Below, in pieces: positions 1-7,089 of a DNA stretch of 8,382 nucleotides (the stretch's first letter is position 1; every line of letters begins with the position of its first letter). Under the pieces are notes generated by a model. The model did no database searches. It worked only from the letters and a program-made list of their open reading frames with translations, and was not told where the DNA came from. This DNA comes from Spirochaetota bacterium (GTDB lineage Bacteria; Spirochaetota; UBA4802; JAFGJZ01). The position numbers were made by a program, and so were the translations under genes. The DNA lies in assembly GCA_023396615.1 (NCBI GenBank), contig JAEWVM010000227.1, positions 1-8,382 of the forward strand. Direction: 5' to 3'.

Positions 1-1307
1 GCTTTTACCTGCGCTTTGATATAAGCTTCATTATAGTTAGATACGCGCCATCCGAAAGCCTGAAGCCACGGTCTTACAATCTTTCCGCCGGCGTCTTTTT
101 TGACGAGTTCAACACCCTTTGCTATAAAATATTCGGGATTGTCGCCCGGTTTCTGATATCCGTCAAACCGGTCATTGAAGTGTGAAGGATAAAGCATAGG
201 TGAAATAACATCGCAGTACGGAGCAAGTAGTTTGATGCGCTGACCTGTGCTGTTTATATCCCCTTCGTATCCCCAAGCAACAACTCCGAAAATATCTATT
301 GAAAGATTTGTGTTTCTGAGATTCATTTCATGATAAATCTTTTTGAGAAAGGCGGTAATTGCTTCTTCCTTTTTCATCGATCCGAAATGCCATGCGAAAG
401 AAGCATCTTCGATATTTGAGGCTGTAGGAAAACGTATGTAATCAAGCTGAATCTCGTCAACACCGTATTCTGCAACTTCTACGGCGAGACTTATAATATA
501 TTCCTGAACATATTTGTTTGTGGGATCAATCCAGAGTTCGCTTGATGATTCGTTCCAAATGCCGCTGCGTGATTTTGATCTAACGGCAAGCTCCGGGCAT
601 TTCTTTGCAATGATATGATCTCTGAAACAAGCTATTCTTGCAATTGTATAAATTTTACGTTTCTTAAGTTCTGAAATTAATTTTGGAAGACTGTTTATTG
701 TTTTGTTTTTATCAAGCTCAAGAGAGCGAGCGAGCGGGTTTTTAGAATAAAATGAAAGAGTACCTTCAACATCCTTGATGTCGAATACTACAGTGTTGAT
801 TCCGATTTCTGAAAACTTATCAATTGTTGCTATGATGGAATTACGGCCTGCCGAAGAAGCCGTAAAATATAAACCTTTCGTGAAAGGAATCTTGGCTTTG
901 ATTTTATTGCGGTGATCGATTTCAAAAGCCGAAAGCGAATTCGGAATCAAGAGAACCAATCCCGGTTTTGCGGAACTTCCTGAAAAGGCGTTTGTTTTTC
1001 TTATAGCATCTTCAAGCTCTTTTGATGAATAAAATCTAGTGAAAGGCAGAGCTTTTTTGGCAATTACTGAAATATTTTCAGAAGAATTTGTTTTGTAGAT
1101 TAGAGTATTGAATGAAAAAGTGAAATTTGCAGGAATCGATAGAAAGCGGCTTTCTTTGAGAGAATTTCCCGGAATATAGTTTTTTGCATTATGAATCTCT
1201 GGTGAAACGGACTTAATGAATGAAGATAAGGAATCTGATGCACCAAAAAAAATAAGCAATACCGAAATCAGAATAAGAGGAGTAAGTAGAATAAGCGCCC
1301 GTTTCAT
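1..1307 (-). CDS. Exported DUF4015-type putative glycoside hydrolase (3' end outside the window)
   Basis: I translated this minus-strand frame by hand; it is open for 435 codons from the ATG at 1307 to the window edge, so the C-terminus is missing. Residues 1-25 are a basic start (MKR) followed by a hydrophobic stretch (about 4-21), a signal peptide or membrane anchor, so the protein should act outside the cytoplasm. From about residue 145 it resembles the DUF4015 putative glycosyl hydrolase family: GLYFTASSAGR (145-155), VVFDIKDVEG (173-182), DEIQLDYIRFP (284-294) and VISPMLYPSHF (367-377). These fit a TIM-barrel hydrolase with acidic residues at strand ends; the substrate is unknown. Residues about 26-140 match no family I recognise. 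The gene starts 36 bp after the PHP-glycosyltransferase stop and is probably co-transcribed with it. This ATG is the only plausible start, because an in-frame stop lies five codons upstream and later starts would lose the signal. No Shine-Dalgarno sequence is visible and the start lies inside a hairpin. Confidence 0.85.
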   Translation of the reverse strand, partial: MKRALILLTPLILISVLLIFFGASDSLSSFIKSVSPEIHNAKNYIPGNSLKESRFLSIPANFTFSFNTLIYKTNSSENISVIAKKALPFTRFYSSKELEDAIRKTNAFSGSSAKPGLVLLIPNSLSAFEIDHRNKIKAKIPFTKGLYFTASSAGRNSIIATIDKFSEIGINTVVFDIKDVEGTLSFYSKNPLARSLELDKNKTINSLPKLISELKKRKIYTIARIACFRDHIIAKKCPELAVRSKSRSGIWNESSSELWIDPTNKYVQEYIISLAVEVAEYGVDEIQLDYIRFPTASNIEDASFAWHFGSMKKEEAITAFLKKIYHEMNLRNTNLSIDIFGVVAWGYEGDINSTGQRIKLLAPYCDVISPMLYPSHFNDRFDGYQKPGDNPEYFIAKGVELVKKDAGGKIVRPWLQAFGWRVSNYNEAYIKAQVK

Positions 1308-1337
1308 GAATTCATGAAATTAACGGGTGCTTATTCT
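1288..1337 (-). promoter_or_regulatory. Long imperfect inverted repeat enclosing the hydrolase start codon
   Basis: Arms 1288-1303 and 1322-1337 pair over 16 positions, with one position (1297/1328) that is G-T on the plus strand and A-C in the minus-strand mRNA. The 18-nt apex holds a second palindrome centred on GAATTC (1308-1313), which can pair CATG with CATG. The ATG at 1307 of the hydrolase gene lies in this apex. In the mRNA this would fold the translation start of the downstream gene into a structure and could limit its translation, or mark an RNA processing site between the two cistrons. There is no run of T after the stem, so a simple rho-independent terminator is less likely. The pairing is seen directly; the role is inferred. 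Confidence 0.6.
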
Positions 1338-1343
1338 GGCAAG

Positions 1344-4022
1344 TCAAATATCTACTGCTTTAAGGAATTCGTCAAGAATCCGTTTTTTCGAGAAGTATGC
1401 CGCGCGTTTAATTGCTTCAATTTTAAATTTTTTCTGCTTATCGCGCGAGGAGAAGAAATCGATTACTCTGTCGGTAAGTTCCTTTCTGGAATTTTCAACA
1501 TAACCGCATTTTCCGTGAAGTATTATTTCTTTAGGACCTTTTGTTTTGTACGAAGCTACTGGAAGACCGCAGGAAAGAGCTTCGAGAACCACACATCCGA
1601 AAGTATCAAAGCGGGATGGTAGTATCAGCATGTCGGCAGATGAGTATATTTCAGGCAAAGAGGCATGTTCAACCCATCCAAGAAAAACTGCATCAGGAAT
1701 TTGTTCCTTAAGAAGTTTTTCCTCCGGGCCGATGCCGGCAAAAACCATTTTGAGGTTGGGAATTTTTTTCTTAGCTTCTGAATAAATGAACGGTACTTCA
1801 TCGACACCTTTTTCTTTGGAAATTCTTCCGGTGAAAAGAAGAACCGGATCAGATGAGCTGAAACCGAAGAACTTTTCTTTGTTAGGTTTCTTTGGATTGA
1901 AAGCATCCTCAACCCAGTGAGCCGTAAGAAAAACTTTATTCTCATTAAATCCGATGTTCGGACCTGTGAGCCAGTTTTTCTGATCGGTGTTCAGTACAAA
2001 AAGTTTATCATATTGACCGTAGAAAAACCTTAGAAGACGTTTTAGTTTTGCGTTTTTGTCTTTATCAAAATCGAGAACCTTTTTGGCGAAAGTCATCCAA
2101 TCAGTATGAACATAGAAATATGCTGGAACGGAATAAGCTTTTTTTAGGAATATCGAGGCAAGACCCATGAAACCTTCAGTTGAAGAAATTATTCTGTCAT
2201 AACCGTTTTCAAGAAAAAGATTCTGAAGCTCGATGATATCAGGAATTCTTATTTTCTGGTTCTCGTAGAAAGGAAGTGTGAATTCTGCAAGAGGCTTCAG
2301 GACAATCAGGTTTTTTTGACTCTTAAGTTTAGATGAAACGACACAAAGGTCAATCGGCAGGTTTCTGCTTTGAATTTCTAAGAGAAATGATTTTAAAACC
2401 ATAGCGACACCGTTTGTGTCTTCCAGAGTGTCAGTAAGCCAGAGCACCCGTTTCGGATGACGGAAAATGCCCATTTCATTGCTGAATTTTTCGAGAAGGG
2501 GCCGTGTATTGTACATTACTCTTGCGCTTGTGAATGAAGCGGCTGTAATTATCGACGAAGCAAGTGCAGGGAAGGGTAATCCATCGATGAATTCACCGAT
2601 GTCTATTTTTGATTTTCTACCTGAAGATGATAAATCCCTGACATGACTTGGAATTTCAATGGAATCAATTATGTCTTTAAAATTGAAGTCACCGGATTTG
2701 CCGTCGGACAAGTTTTCAAGTTTTTCGATAATCCGATTTAAAAAAAGCAATTGAAGTTTAGAGTAAATTCCTTCGATTGCTTTTTTATAAATTTCAGGTC
2801 TGATTTCAGGATTGCGTTTTCTTGCGGAAGCGATTTTTCTGACTTCTTCGAGTATAGGTTTGTACGGTTTTTTCAAGAATAAAGAGAGGAATCTCGAAGG
2901 AGCTCGGCCTTCAAATGCTTCATGAAAAATTTTCAAAAAACGCATTGTCATTTTATGACGGCGTAGTTCTGCAAAACCGTTCGAAATCATGAAGGCGAGA
3001 AGTTTTTCCGAGGAATCACCTTTGTGAAGAAGTATATGTAAAAGCCCCGGATCTTTCATGTTTATGCCGATCTGGCAAAAGTAATCGATGAACGCAACCA
3101 TCATCTTTTCGCTGTTGTTGTGCGAACCGAAGACAGATGTCCGGCAGTTTCTTAGAGCTTCCAGTGCAAGGTCGGATGATTTCTCTGTTTTTAACCGTTC
3201 GGTAAGTTTCGGCACATGGAGGCATGTTCCCGTAAGCCCTGCGAAAATGCCCATGTGTTCATCGCTTCCGCCTGTATAAGCTTTTGAATAAGGATCGTCA
3301 GTGTATTTTTTCCAATCAATTTTATACTTTTTTATAAATTGATTGATCTTTTCTTTAGAAAGAGAATCGAGCCAGTTCTTTATGAGCATATTCTGCCATG
3401 TATCTCGTTGGCCATTGACTACTTCGAAGCGCTTAAAAATTACTGCGAGCTTTTCGAATAGTTCAAGCGATGGTATTGAGGATTTCTTATAGTGGTAAAG
3501 CGGATGAGCCCAAACAGTCGGAATGTTTTTAGAATAGGCATATTCGAGGAAATCATATAAATTGTCTCTGAGCTTGTTTAGTTTTTTTTCATCATTTTCA
3601 GAAAAGCCGTAGGCTAAAACATGGATTCCTGTAGAAAAGTCGGGTACTTTAACCGAAAACTCGCCTCCGATTAGAATGTCGTATCCCTTTTCGCGAAGAG
3701 CAAAACAGGAACGAGCGTTATTATGATTTGTTATGGTAAAAGCAGTGCACTTGTGCTCTTCAAGAGTATTGATGAGACTTTCAGGTTCAAGCCATGTTTC
3801 AGGAAGTCCTAGCATTCTGCCAAGCTGTTCATCAGGAATATTACTGTTTTTATCGTGACAATGAAGGTCTATTCTCAAAGTGTCTTTGGCGGAGAATTTA
3901 TTTTTTTCTTTAGAGAGAAAAACTTTAAGGTTGGTTTCTATTTCATCATGAAGCGCTATTTGTTTTTTCATGGTACCCCGCATTCTTGTAATGAAATTAT
4001 CAATATCATGTAAATAAATCAT
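1344..4022 (-). CDS. PHP-domain phosphoesterase fused to GT4 glycosyltransferase
   Basis: This 892-residue protein has two recognisable halves. Residues about 48-300 form a PHP domain (metal-dependent phosphoesterase superfamily): DLHCHD (52-57), TNHNN (98-102), GGEF (119-122), WAHP (171-174) and GGSDEH (251-256) supply the usual His, Asp and Glu metal ligands. Residues about 524-892 form a GT-B, GT4-family glycosyltransferase: VLWLTDTLEDTNGVA (526-540), FTGRISKEKG (730-739), FAGIGPE (761-767), and RFDTFGCVVLEALSCGLPV (804-822), where Asp806 and Glu814 form the D/E-x7-E nucleotide-sugar motif. About 220 residues between them match nothing I know. There is no signal peptide, so it is probably cytoplasmic; a role in glycolipid or surface-glycan synthesis is inferred. 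The ATG at 4022 overlaps the upstream stop by one base (TAATG) but has no Shine-Dalgarno sequence. An in-frame ATG at 3971, preceded by GGGGTACC, would give 875 residues and is a real alternative that keeps both domains. Confidence 0.9.
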   Translation of the reverse strand: MIYLHDIDNFITRMRGTMKKQIALHDEIETNLKVFLSKEKNKFSAKDTLRIDLHCHDKNSNIPDEQLGRMLGLPETWLEPESLINTLEEHKCTAFTITNHNNARSCFALREKGYDILIGGEFSVKVPDFSTGIHVLAYGFSENDEKKLNKLRDNLYDFLEYAYSKNIPTVWAHPLYHYKKSSIPSLELFEKLAVIFKRFEVVNGQRDTWQNMLIKNWLDSLSKEKINQFIKKYKIDWKKYTDDPYSKAYTGGSDEHMGIFAGLTGTCLHVPKLTERLKTEKSSDLALEALRNCRTSVFGSHNNSEKMMVAFIDYFCQIGINMKDPGLLHILLHKGDSSEKLLAFMISNGFAELRRHKMTMRFLKIFHEAFEGRAPSRFLSLFLKKPYKPILEEVRKIASARKRNPEIRPEIYKKAIEGIYSKLQLLFLNRIIEKLENLSDGKSGDFNFKDIIDSIEIPSHVRDLSSSGRKSKIDIGEFIDGLPFPALASSIITAASFTSARVMYNTRPLLEKFSNEMGIFRHPKRVLWLTDTLEDTNGVAMVLKSFLLEIQSRNLPIDLCVVSSKLKSQKNLIVLKPLAEFTLPFYENQKIRIPDIIELQNLFLENGYDRIISSTEGFMGLASIFLKKAYSVPAYFYVHTDWMTFAKKVLDFDKDKNAKLKRLLRFFYGQYDKLFVLNTDQKNWLTGPNIGFNENKVFLTAHWVEDAFNPKKPNKEKFFGFSSSDPVLLFTGRISKEKGVDEVPFIYSEAKKKIPNLKMVFAGIGPEEKLLKEQIPDAVFLGWVEHASLPEIYSSADMLILPSRFDTFGCVVLEALSCGLPVASYKTKGPKEIILHGKCGYVENSRKELTDRVIDFFSSRDKQKKFKIEAIKRAAYFSKKRILDEFLKAVDI

Positions 4023-4540
4023 TATGAAAATGTAAAGAAATTGTTTGTATTTGGAAAGGCGGGTATCTTAGTTGTTATTAGTGTTGTGAGAATTGATTTT
4101 TGACTATCATAGATTGAAGAAAAATTGTATTCAATTGGATAGTTATCCAAAAACTGAAATGGACTATTTGAATTATGTATAAGGTTTTGAGTATTCTTGA
4201 TTTCCAATGAAAGAATAGAATGTAAAAATTCTTTGATCCCGTCATTTATCATTTTTGAAACTGATAATTTATTTAATTTTCTTAAATCGAGGCAAGCTTC
4301 ATAAATATCTGTATTAATTTCATAATGAATAACGTATGAATTAATCAAAAGTGACTGATATTTTACACTTGATCTAACAAGTGGTTTGTTCTCTGAATTG
4401 AATTTGCCCAAAACAGCTTTTAGAATCAATAATATGACTTTATTCCTTTGATTTTCACTTACTATTCCTGCTTGTTTAAGCATTGTAAATGAGATCTCAT
4501 CGATAAGAGCTGTTGTTCGAATGTAATTTGTATTACTCAT
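4022..4540 (-). CDS. Probable ribbon-helix-helix DNA-binding protein
   Basis: The gene encodes 172 residues. I start it at the ATG at 4540 because GGAGG lies six bases upstream; an in-frame ATG at 4552 sits on top of that ribosome binding site and is unlikely. Residues about 70-109 read like a ribbon-helix-helix unit: a short strand (VIHYEINTDIY), a helix (EACLDLRKLN), a tight turn (KLSVSKM) and a second helix (INDGIKEFLHSI). I recall similar segments in hypothetical proteins of treponemes. The N-terminal part (16-46) is helical with no family I know; the last 60 residues are Asn/Ser/Thr-rich and look disordered. It is probably a cytoplasmic dimeric transcription factor. Its stop overlaps the PHP-glycosyltransferase start, so it heads that operon. 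The gene is clearly AT-richer than its neighbours (13 G+C of 60 in 4261-4320, against 27 of 60 in 5461-5520 of glnN), which could mean transfer. Function is inferred from a short motif only. Confidence 0.6.
   Translation of the reverse strand: MSNTNYIRTTALIDEISFTMLKQAGIVSENQRNKVILLILKAVLGKFNSENKPLVRSSVKYQSLLINSYVIHYEINTDIYEACLDLRKLNKLSVSKMINDGIKEFLHSILSLEIKNTQNLIHNSNSPFQFLDNYPIEYNFSSIYDSQKSILTTLITTKIPAFPNTNNFFTFS
4135..4150. promoter_or_regulatory. Candidate operator copy inside the regulator gene
   Basis: TTGGATA and TATCCAA (7-bp arms) flank a GT spacer. The 18 bases 4136-4153 (TGGATAGTTATCCAAAAA) are identical, in the same orientation, to 4602-4619 upstream of the same gene. This copy lies in the 3' third of the coding region, over the codons for Leu-Asp-Asn-Tyr-Pro. 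Such spaced short inverted repeats are typical targets of dimeric repressors; binding here is inferred. Confidence 0.45.
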
Positions 4541-4601
4541 GGTATCCTCCATGAGATTAATACGTAAGAATTAATATATATTTTGCTTATTTTGAAATTT
4601 C

Positions 4602-4619
4602 TGGATAGTTATCCAAAAA
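4602..4619. promoter_or_regulatory. Candidate operator copy upstream of the regulator gene
   Basis: This is the second copy of TGGATAGTTATCCAAAAA. Its inverted repeat (TGGATA, GT, TATCCA) occupies 4602-4615, about 60 bp upstream of the regulator start at 4540. The DNA between is very AT-rich (for example TATATATTAATTC on the minus strand) and should contain the promoter, although I could not find a convincing -35/-10 pair. Position and symmetry fit an operator for autoregulation by the ribbon-helix-helix protein. Confidence 0.5.
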
Positions 4620-4652
4620 AGTGACATAATTCTGAAGTATGAAATAGCTAAA

Positions 4653-4683
4653 ATAATAGACGGGTGTAGAACCCGTCTATTAT
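4653..4683 (-). terminator. Rho-independent terminator of glnN
   Basis: A perfect 13-bp stem (4653-4665 with 4671-4683) with a 5-nt loop begins 11 bp after the glnN stop codon. On the minus strand the T-rich 3' arm and following bases read TCTATTATTTTAGC, a short and interrupted U-tract. It should end the glnN transcript before the regulator promoter. Confidence 0.85.
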
Positions 4684-4693
4684 GAATAAACAC

Positions 4694-6814
4694 TTAATTC
4701 AAGAAAAGCATTTCCCAATATTTAGGAAGCGGCCAGAGATCATTGTCGGCAATCTTTTCAAGAGAATCGATGCTGTCTCTGAGTGAATTCATTGCTTCTT
4801 TTACTTTTGAGCAATAGAATTCAGCATGAGCCTGTTCGTCTTCAACCTTGTGAGCTTCTTTTGTTGCGGAGTTAAGTTTTTCAGCGCCTTTTTTGATTTC
4901 GCCGATATATGCCGCAACAGAGGCAAGAAGATCTTTCTGATCTTTCACTGCATCAGCACCGAGAATGTCTGAAGTCTTCTTAATTGAAGAAGCGAGATCA
5001 TTCTGATATTTCACAGCTGCAGGAAGAATCTGGCTGATTGCCATGTTGTAAAGTGATACAGCTTCGATATCAACAATCTTAGCATATCTTTCAAGATGGA
5101 TGAAATATCTCGCAGTAAGCTCTTTTTCAGAAAGTATTTTGTATTTTGAAAAAAGCTTCTTTGCTTTATCAGTGTTGAAGGCTTTGAGAGCTTCAGGAGA
5201 AGTTTTATAGTTCGGAAGACCGCGTTTAGCAGCTTCTTTCTGCCATTCATCCGAATAACCGTCACCCATAAAGAGTACATTTTTAGAATCATTAAGAACA
5301 TCTTTCATTACATCGAAAGCGGCCTGTTTTACGTCTCCGCCTTTAGCCTTGATAGCGTCATACATAAAATCGATGCTTTCTGCTACCATTGCGTTGATTG
5401 CTGTCGCAGGGAAAGAGATCGACATGTTAGAACCAACGGCTCTAAACTCGAATTTGTTTCCTGTGAACGCGAACGGAGAAGTTCTGTTTCTGTCTGTGTT
5501 ATCTTTGCTGAGAATCGGAAGCGAAGAAACGCCGAGATCAAGAATTGCCTGGTCAGTTGCTTTTGCTACTTTGCCGGCCATGATACTTTCTACAATAGAA
5601 GTCAGCTGGTCGCCCAAGAAAATTGAAATTATCGCAGGAGGAGCTTCGTTTGCGCCGAGACGGTGGTCATTGCCCGGAGAGGCAACAGTTGCACGGAGAA
5701 TGTCGGCATTTTTGTAAACTGCTCTGATAACTGCTGTAAGAACAACAAGGAACTGGAGATTGTCATGAGGAGTATTTCCCGGATTAAGGAGATTGTTTCC
5801 TTCATTGTCAGACATTGACCAGTTAAGGTGTTTTCCTGAACCGTTGATGCCTGCGAATGGTTTTTCATGAAGAAGAAGAGCCATGTCGTATTTTGCAGCG
5901 ATGATTTTCAAAGTTTCCATAACGATGTGGTTGTGATCAACCGCAACGTTTGCTTCTTCAAAAACAGGCGCAAGTTCAAACTGGCTTGGCGCAACTTCAT
6001 TGTGTCTTGTTTTTGCCGGAACACCGAGTCTGTAAAGTTCTTCTTCAACGTCGTTCATGTAGCTTACGATCTTTTCTTTGATTGAACCGAAGTAATGATC
6101 TTCGAGCTGCTGGCCTCTTGAAGGCGCAGATCCGATAAGAGTTCTGCCGCTCATAACAAGGTCTTCTCTTGCCATGAAGTAGTTTTTATCGATTAGAAAA
6201 TATTCCTGCTCAGGTCCTACGGTTGTAATAACTTTTTTAGCAGTGCTTCCAAGAAGGTTAAGAAGCTTCACTGAAGATTCACTGAGAGCCTTAACTGATC
6301 TCAAAAGAGGAGTCTTTTTGTCGAGAGCTTCTCCTGTATAAGAGATGAATGCAGTCGGAATGCAAAGAGTCGTAGCTGTACCGCTTCTCTGGATGAATGC
6401 CGGACTTGTAATGTCCCATGCAGTATAACCGCGTGCTTCAAACGTTGCTCTTATTCCGCCGCTTGGAAAGCTTGATGCGTCAGGTTCGCCCTGTACGAGC
6501 TGTTTGCCGGAAAATCTTTCAATAACTTCACCTGGACCGATTGGATCAACAAATGCGTCATGTTTTTCAGCTGTTGAACCTGTCATAGGCTGGAACCAGT
6601 GGCAGTAATGAGTTGCACCTTTATCGAGTGCCCATTCTTTCATCGCATGTGCGACAGTGTTTGCAGTGTCGGCATCGAGTTTTTCATCATCATTGATGAT
6701 TTTCAGGAGCTTTTTGTATGTCTCGCGAGAAAGTTTTTCTTCCATAACCTTAAAATTGAAGGTATCGCAGCCATAATACTCAGAAATTCTTATTGGTTTA
6801 TTTTCTTTCGCCAT
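4694..6814 (-). CDS. glnN: Type III glutamine synthetase
   Basis: Glutamine synthetase joins ammonium to glutamate using ATP and is the main entry of nitrogen into metabolism in the cytoplasm. The 706-residue length matches the GSIII (GlnN) family and is far longer than the roughly 450-470 residues of GlnA type I. Catalytic motifs are intact: FPSGGIRATFEARGYTAWD (116-134), the metal-binding GPEQEYF (200-206; Glu202 and Glu204), NEVAPSQFELAP (272-283), GSGKHLNWS (325-333; His329), and the GSIII-typical NRTSPFAFTGNKFEFR (443-458). The C-terminal 130 residues are helical, as in other GSIII enzymes, and end in LWPLPKYWEMLF. The start at 6814 is supported by AAGAGGTG (6819-6826) five bases upstream. 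It is flanked by a candidate promoter and a strong terminator, so it is probably monocistronic. No PII or ammonium-transporter gene is adjacent. I see no frameshift or missing active-site residue. Confidence 0.97.
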   Translation of the reverse strand: MAKENKPIRISEYYGCDTFNFKVMEEKLSRETYKKLLKIINDDEKLDADTANTVAHAMKEWALDKGATHYCHWFQPMTGSTAEKHDAFVDPIGPGEVIERFSGKQLVQGEPDASSFPSGGIRATFEARGYTAWDITSPAFIQRSGTATTLCIPTAFISYTGEALDKKTPLLRSVKALSESSVKLLNLLGSTAKKVITTVGPEQEYFLIDKNYFMAREDLVMSGRTLIGSAPSRGQQLEDHYFGSIKEKIVSYMNDVEEELYRLGVPAKTRHNEVAPSQFELAPVFEEANVAVDHNHIVMETLKIIAAKYDMALLLHEKPFAGINGSGKHLNWSMSDNEGNNLLNPGNTPHDNLQFLVVLTAVIRAVYKNADILRATVASPGNDHRLGANEAPPAIISIFLGDQLTSIVESIMAGKVAKATDQAILDLGVSSLPILSKDNTDRNRTSPFAFTGNKFEFRAVGSNMSISFPATAINAMVAESIDFMYDAIKAKGGDVKQAAFDVMKDVLNDSKNVLFMGDGYSDEWQKEAAKRGLPNYKTSPEALKAFNTDKAKKLFSKYKILSEKELTARYFIHLERYAKIVDIEAVSLYNMAISQILPAAVKYQNDLASSIKKTSDILGADAVKDQKDLLASVAAYIGEIKKGAEKLNSATKEAHKVEDEQAHAEFYCSKVKEAMNSLRDSIDSLEKIADNDLWPLPKYWEMLFLN

Positions 6815-6846
6815 TTTTCACCTCTTTGACTAAATAATATGGTGTC

Positions 6847-6875
6847 AAAGTAGAACCGCTGTCCGGCTTTGTCAA
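6847..6875 (-). promoter_or_regulatory. Candidate sigma70-type promoter of glnN
   Basis: On the minus strand TTGACA (6870-6875) is a perfect -35 hexamer, followed after 17 bp by TACTTT (6847-6852), a weak -10. Transcription would start about 26-28 bp before the glnN ATG, just ahead of its ribosome binding site. A second TTGACA lies at 6843-6848, 27 bp downstream of the first, and overlaps this -10; it may belong to a regulator site. I see no sigma54 promoter motif. Confidence 0.4.
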
Positions 6876-7052
6876 TATAGAGAAGGTAAAAACGGCTTTT
6901 TGTATTATTAATTTAACAAATCAGTAATATTGATTCATAGGTTGAATTTGGGATAAAAATTGCTTTATTCAATATAAAACCCTGAAAACCGGAGTCTTTT
7001 TCAGTATCGCGGAATGTTTGTTGTATGAAATATAGTGTTTGGGTTCGTTTTA
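6876..7052. other. Non-coding interval upstream of glnN
   Basis: This AT-rich stretch has no open frame with a ribosome binding site on either strand. The only structure I noticed is a weak 7-bp inverted repeat, CTGAAAA (6982-6988) with TTTTCAG (6998-7004). Part of it may serve as an upstream regulatory region for glnN. Confidence 0.4.
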
Positions 7053-7077
7053 TCTGTCCGCGGAAACCGCGGACAGA
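7053..7077 (-). terminator. Strong GC hairpin after the 47-residue gene, possible terminator
   Basis: A perfect 11-bp stem (7053-7063 with 7067-7077) is closed by a 3-nt loop (AAA on the plus strand). It lies 12 bp beyond the stop codon of the small gene and would be the first strong structure in the transcript 3' end. The following minus-strand bases (TAAAACG) contain no U-tract, so termination here would be inefficient or factor-dependent, or the hairpin may instead protect the 3' end. Its GTCCGC/GCGGAC arms resemble the hairpin at 8128-8144, so it may also be a copy of a dispersed palindrome. Confidence 0.5.
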
Positions 7078-7089
7078 ATGTTCCCGGCA

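Noticed and set aside
1314..1945. Plus- and minus-strand frames inside the 3' part of the PHP-glycosyltransferase gene
   Set aside because: The glycosyltransferase motifs fix the real frame; the others are low-complexity, aromatic-rich shadows.
4540..4552. Upstream ATG at 4552 as start of the regulator gene
   Set aside because: The GGAGG ribosome binding site lies immediately after this ATG and is correctly spaced for the ATG at 4540.
5011..5868. Frames antisense to, or out of frame with, glnN (5011-5301, 5349-5717, 5629-5868)
   Set aside because: glnN is intact and strongly recognised; these are shadow frames without ribosome binding sites or recognisable domains.
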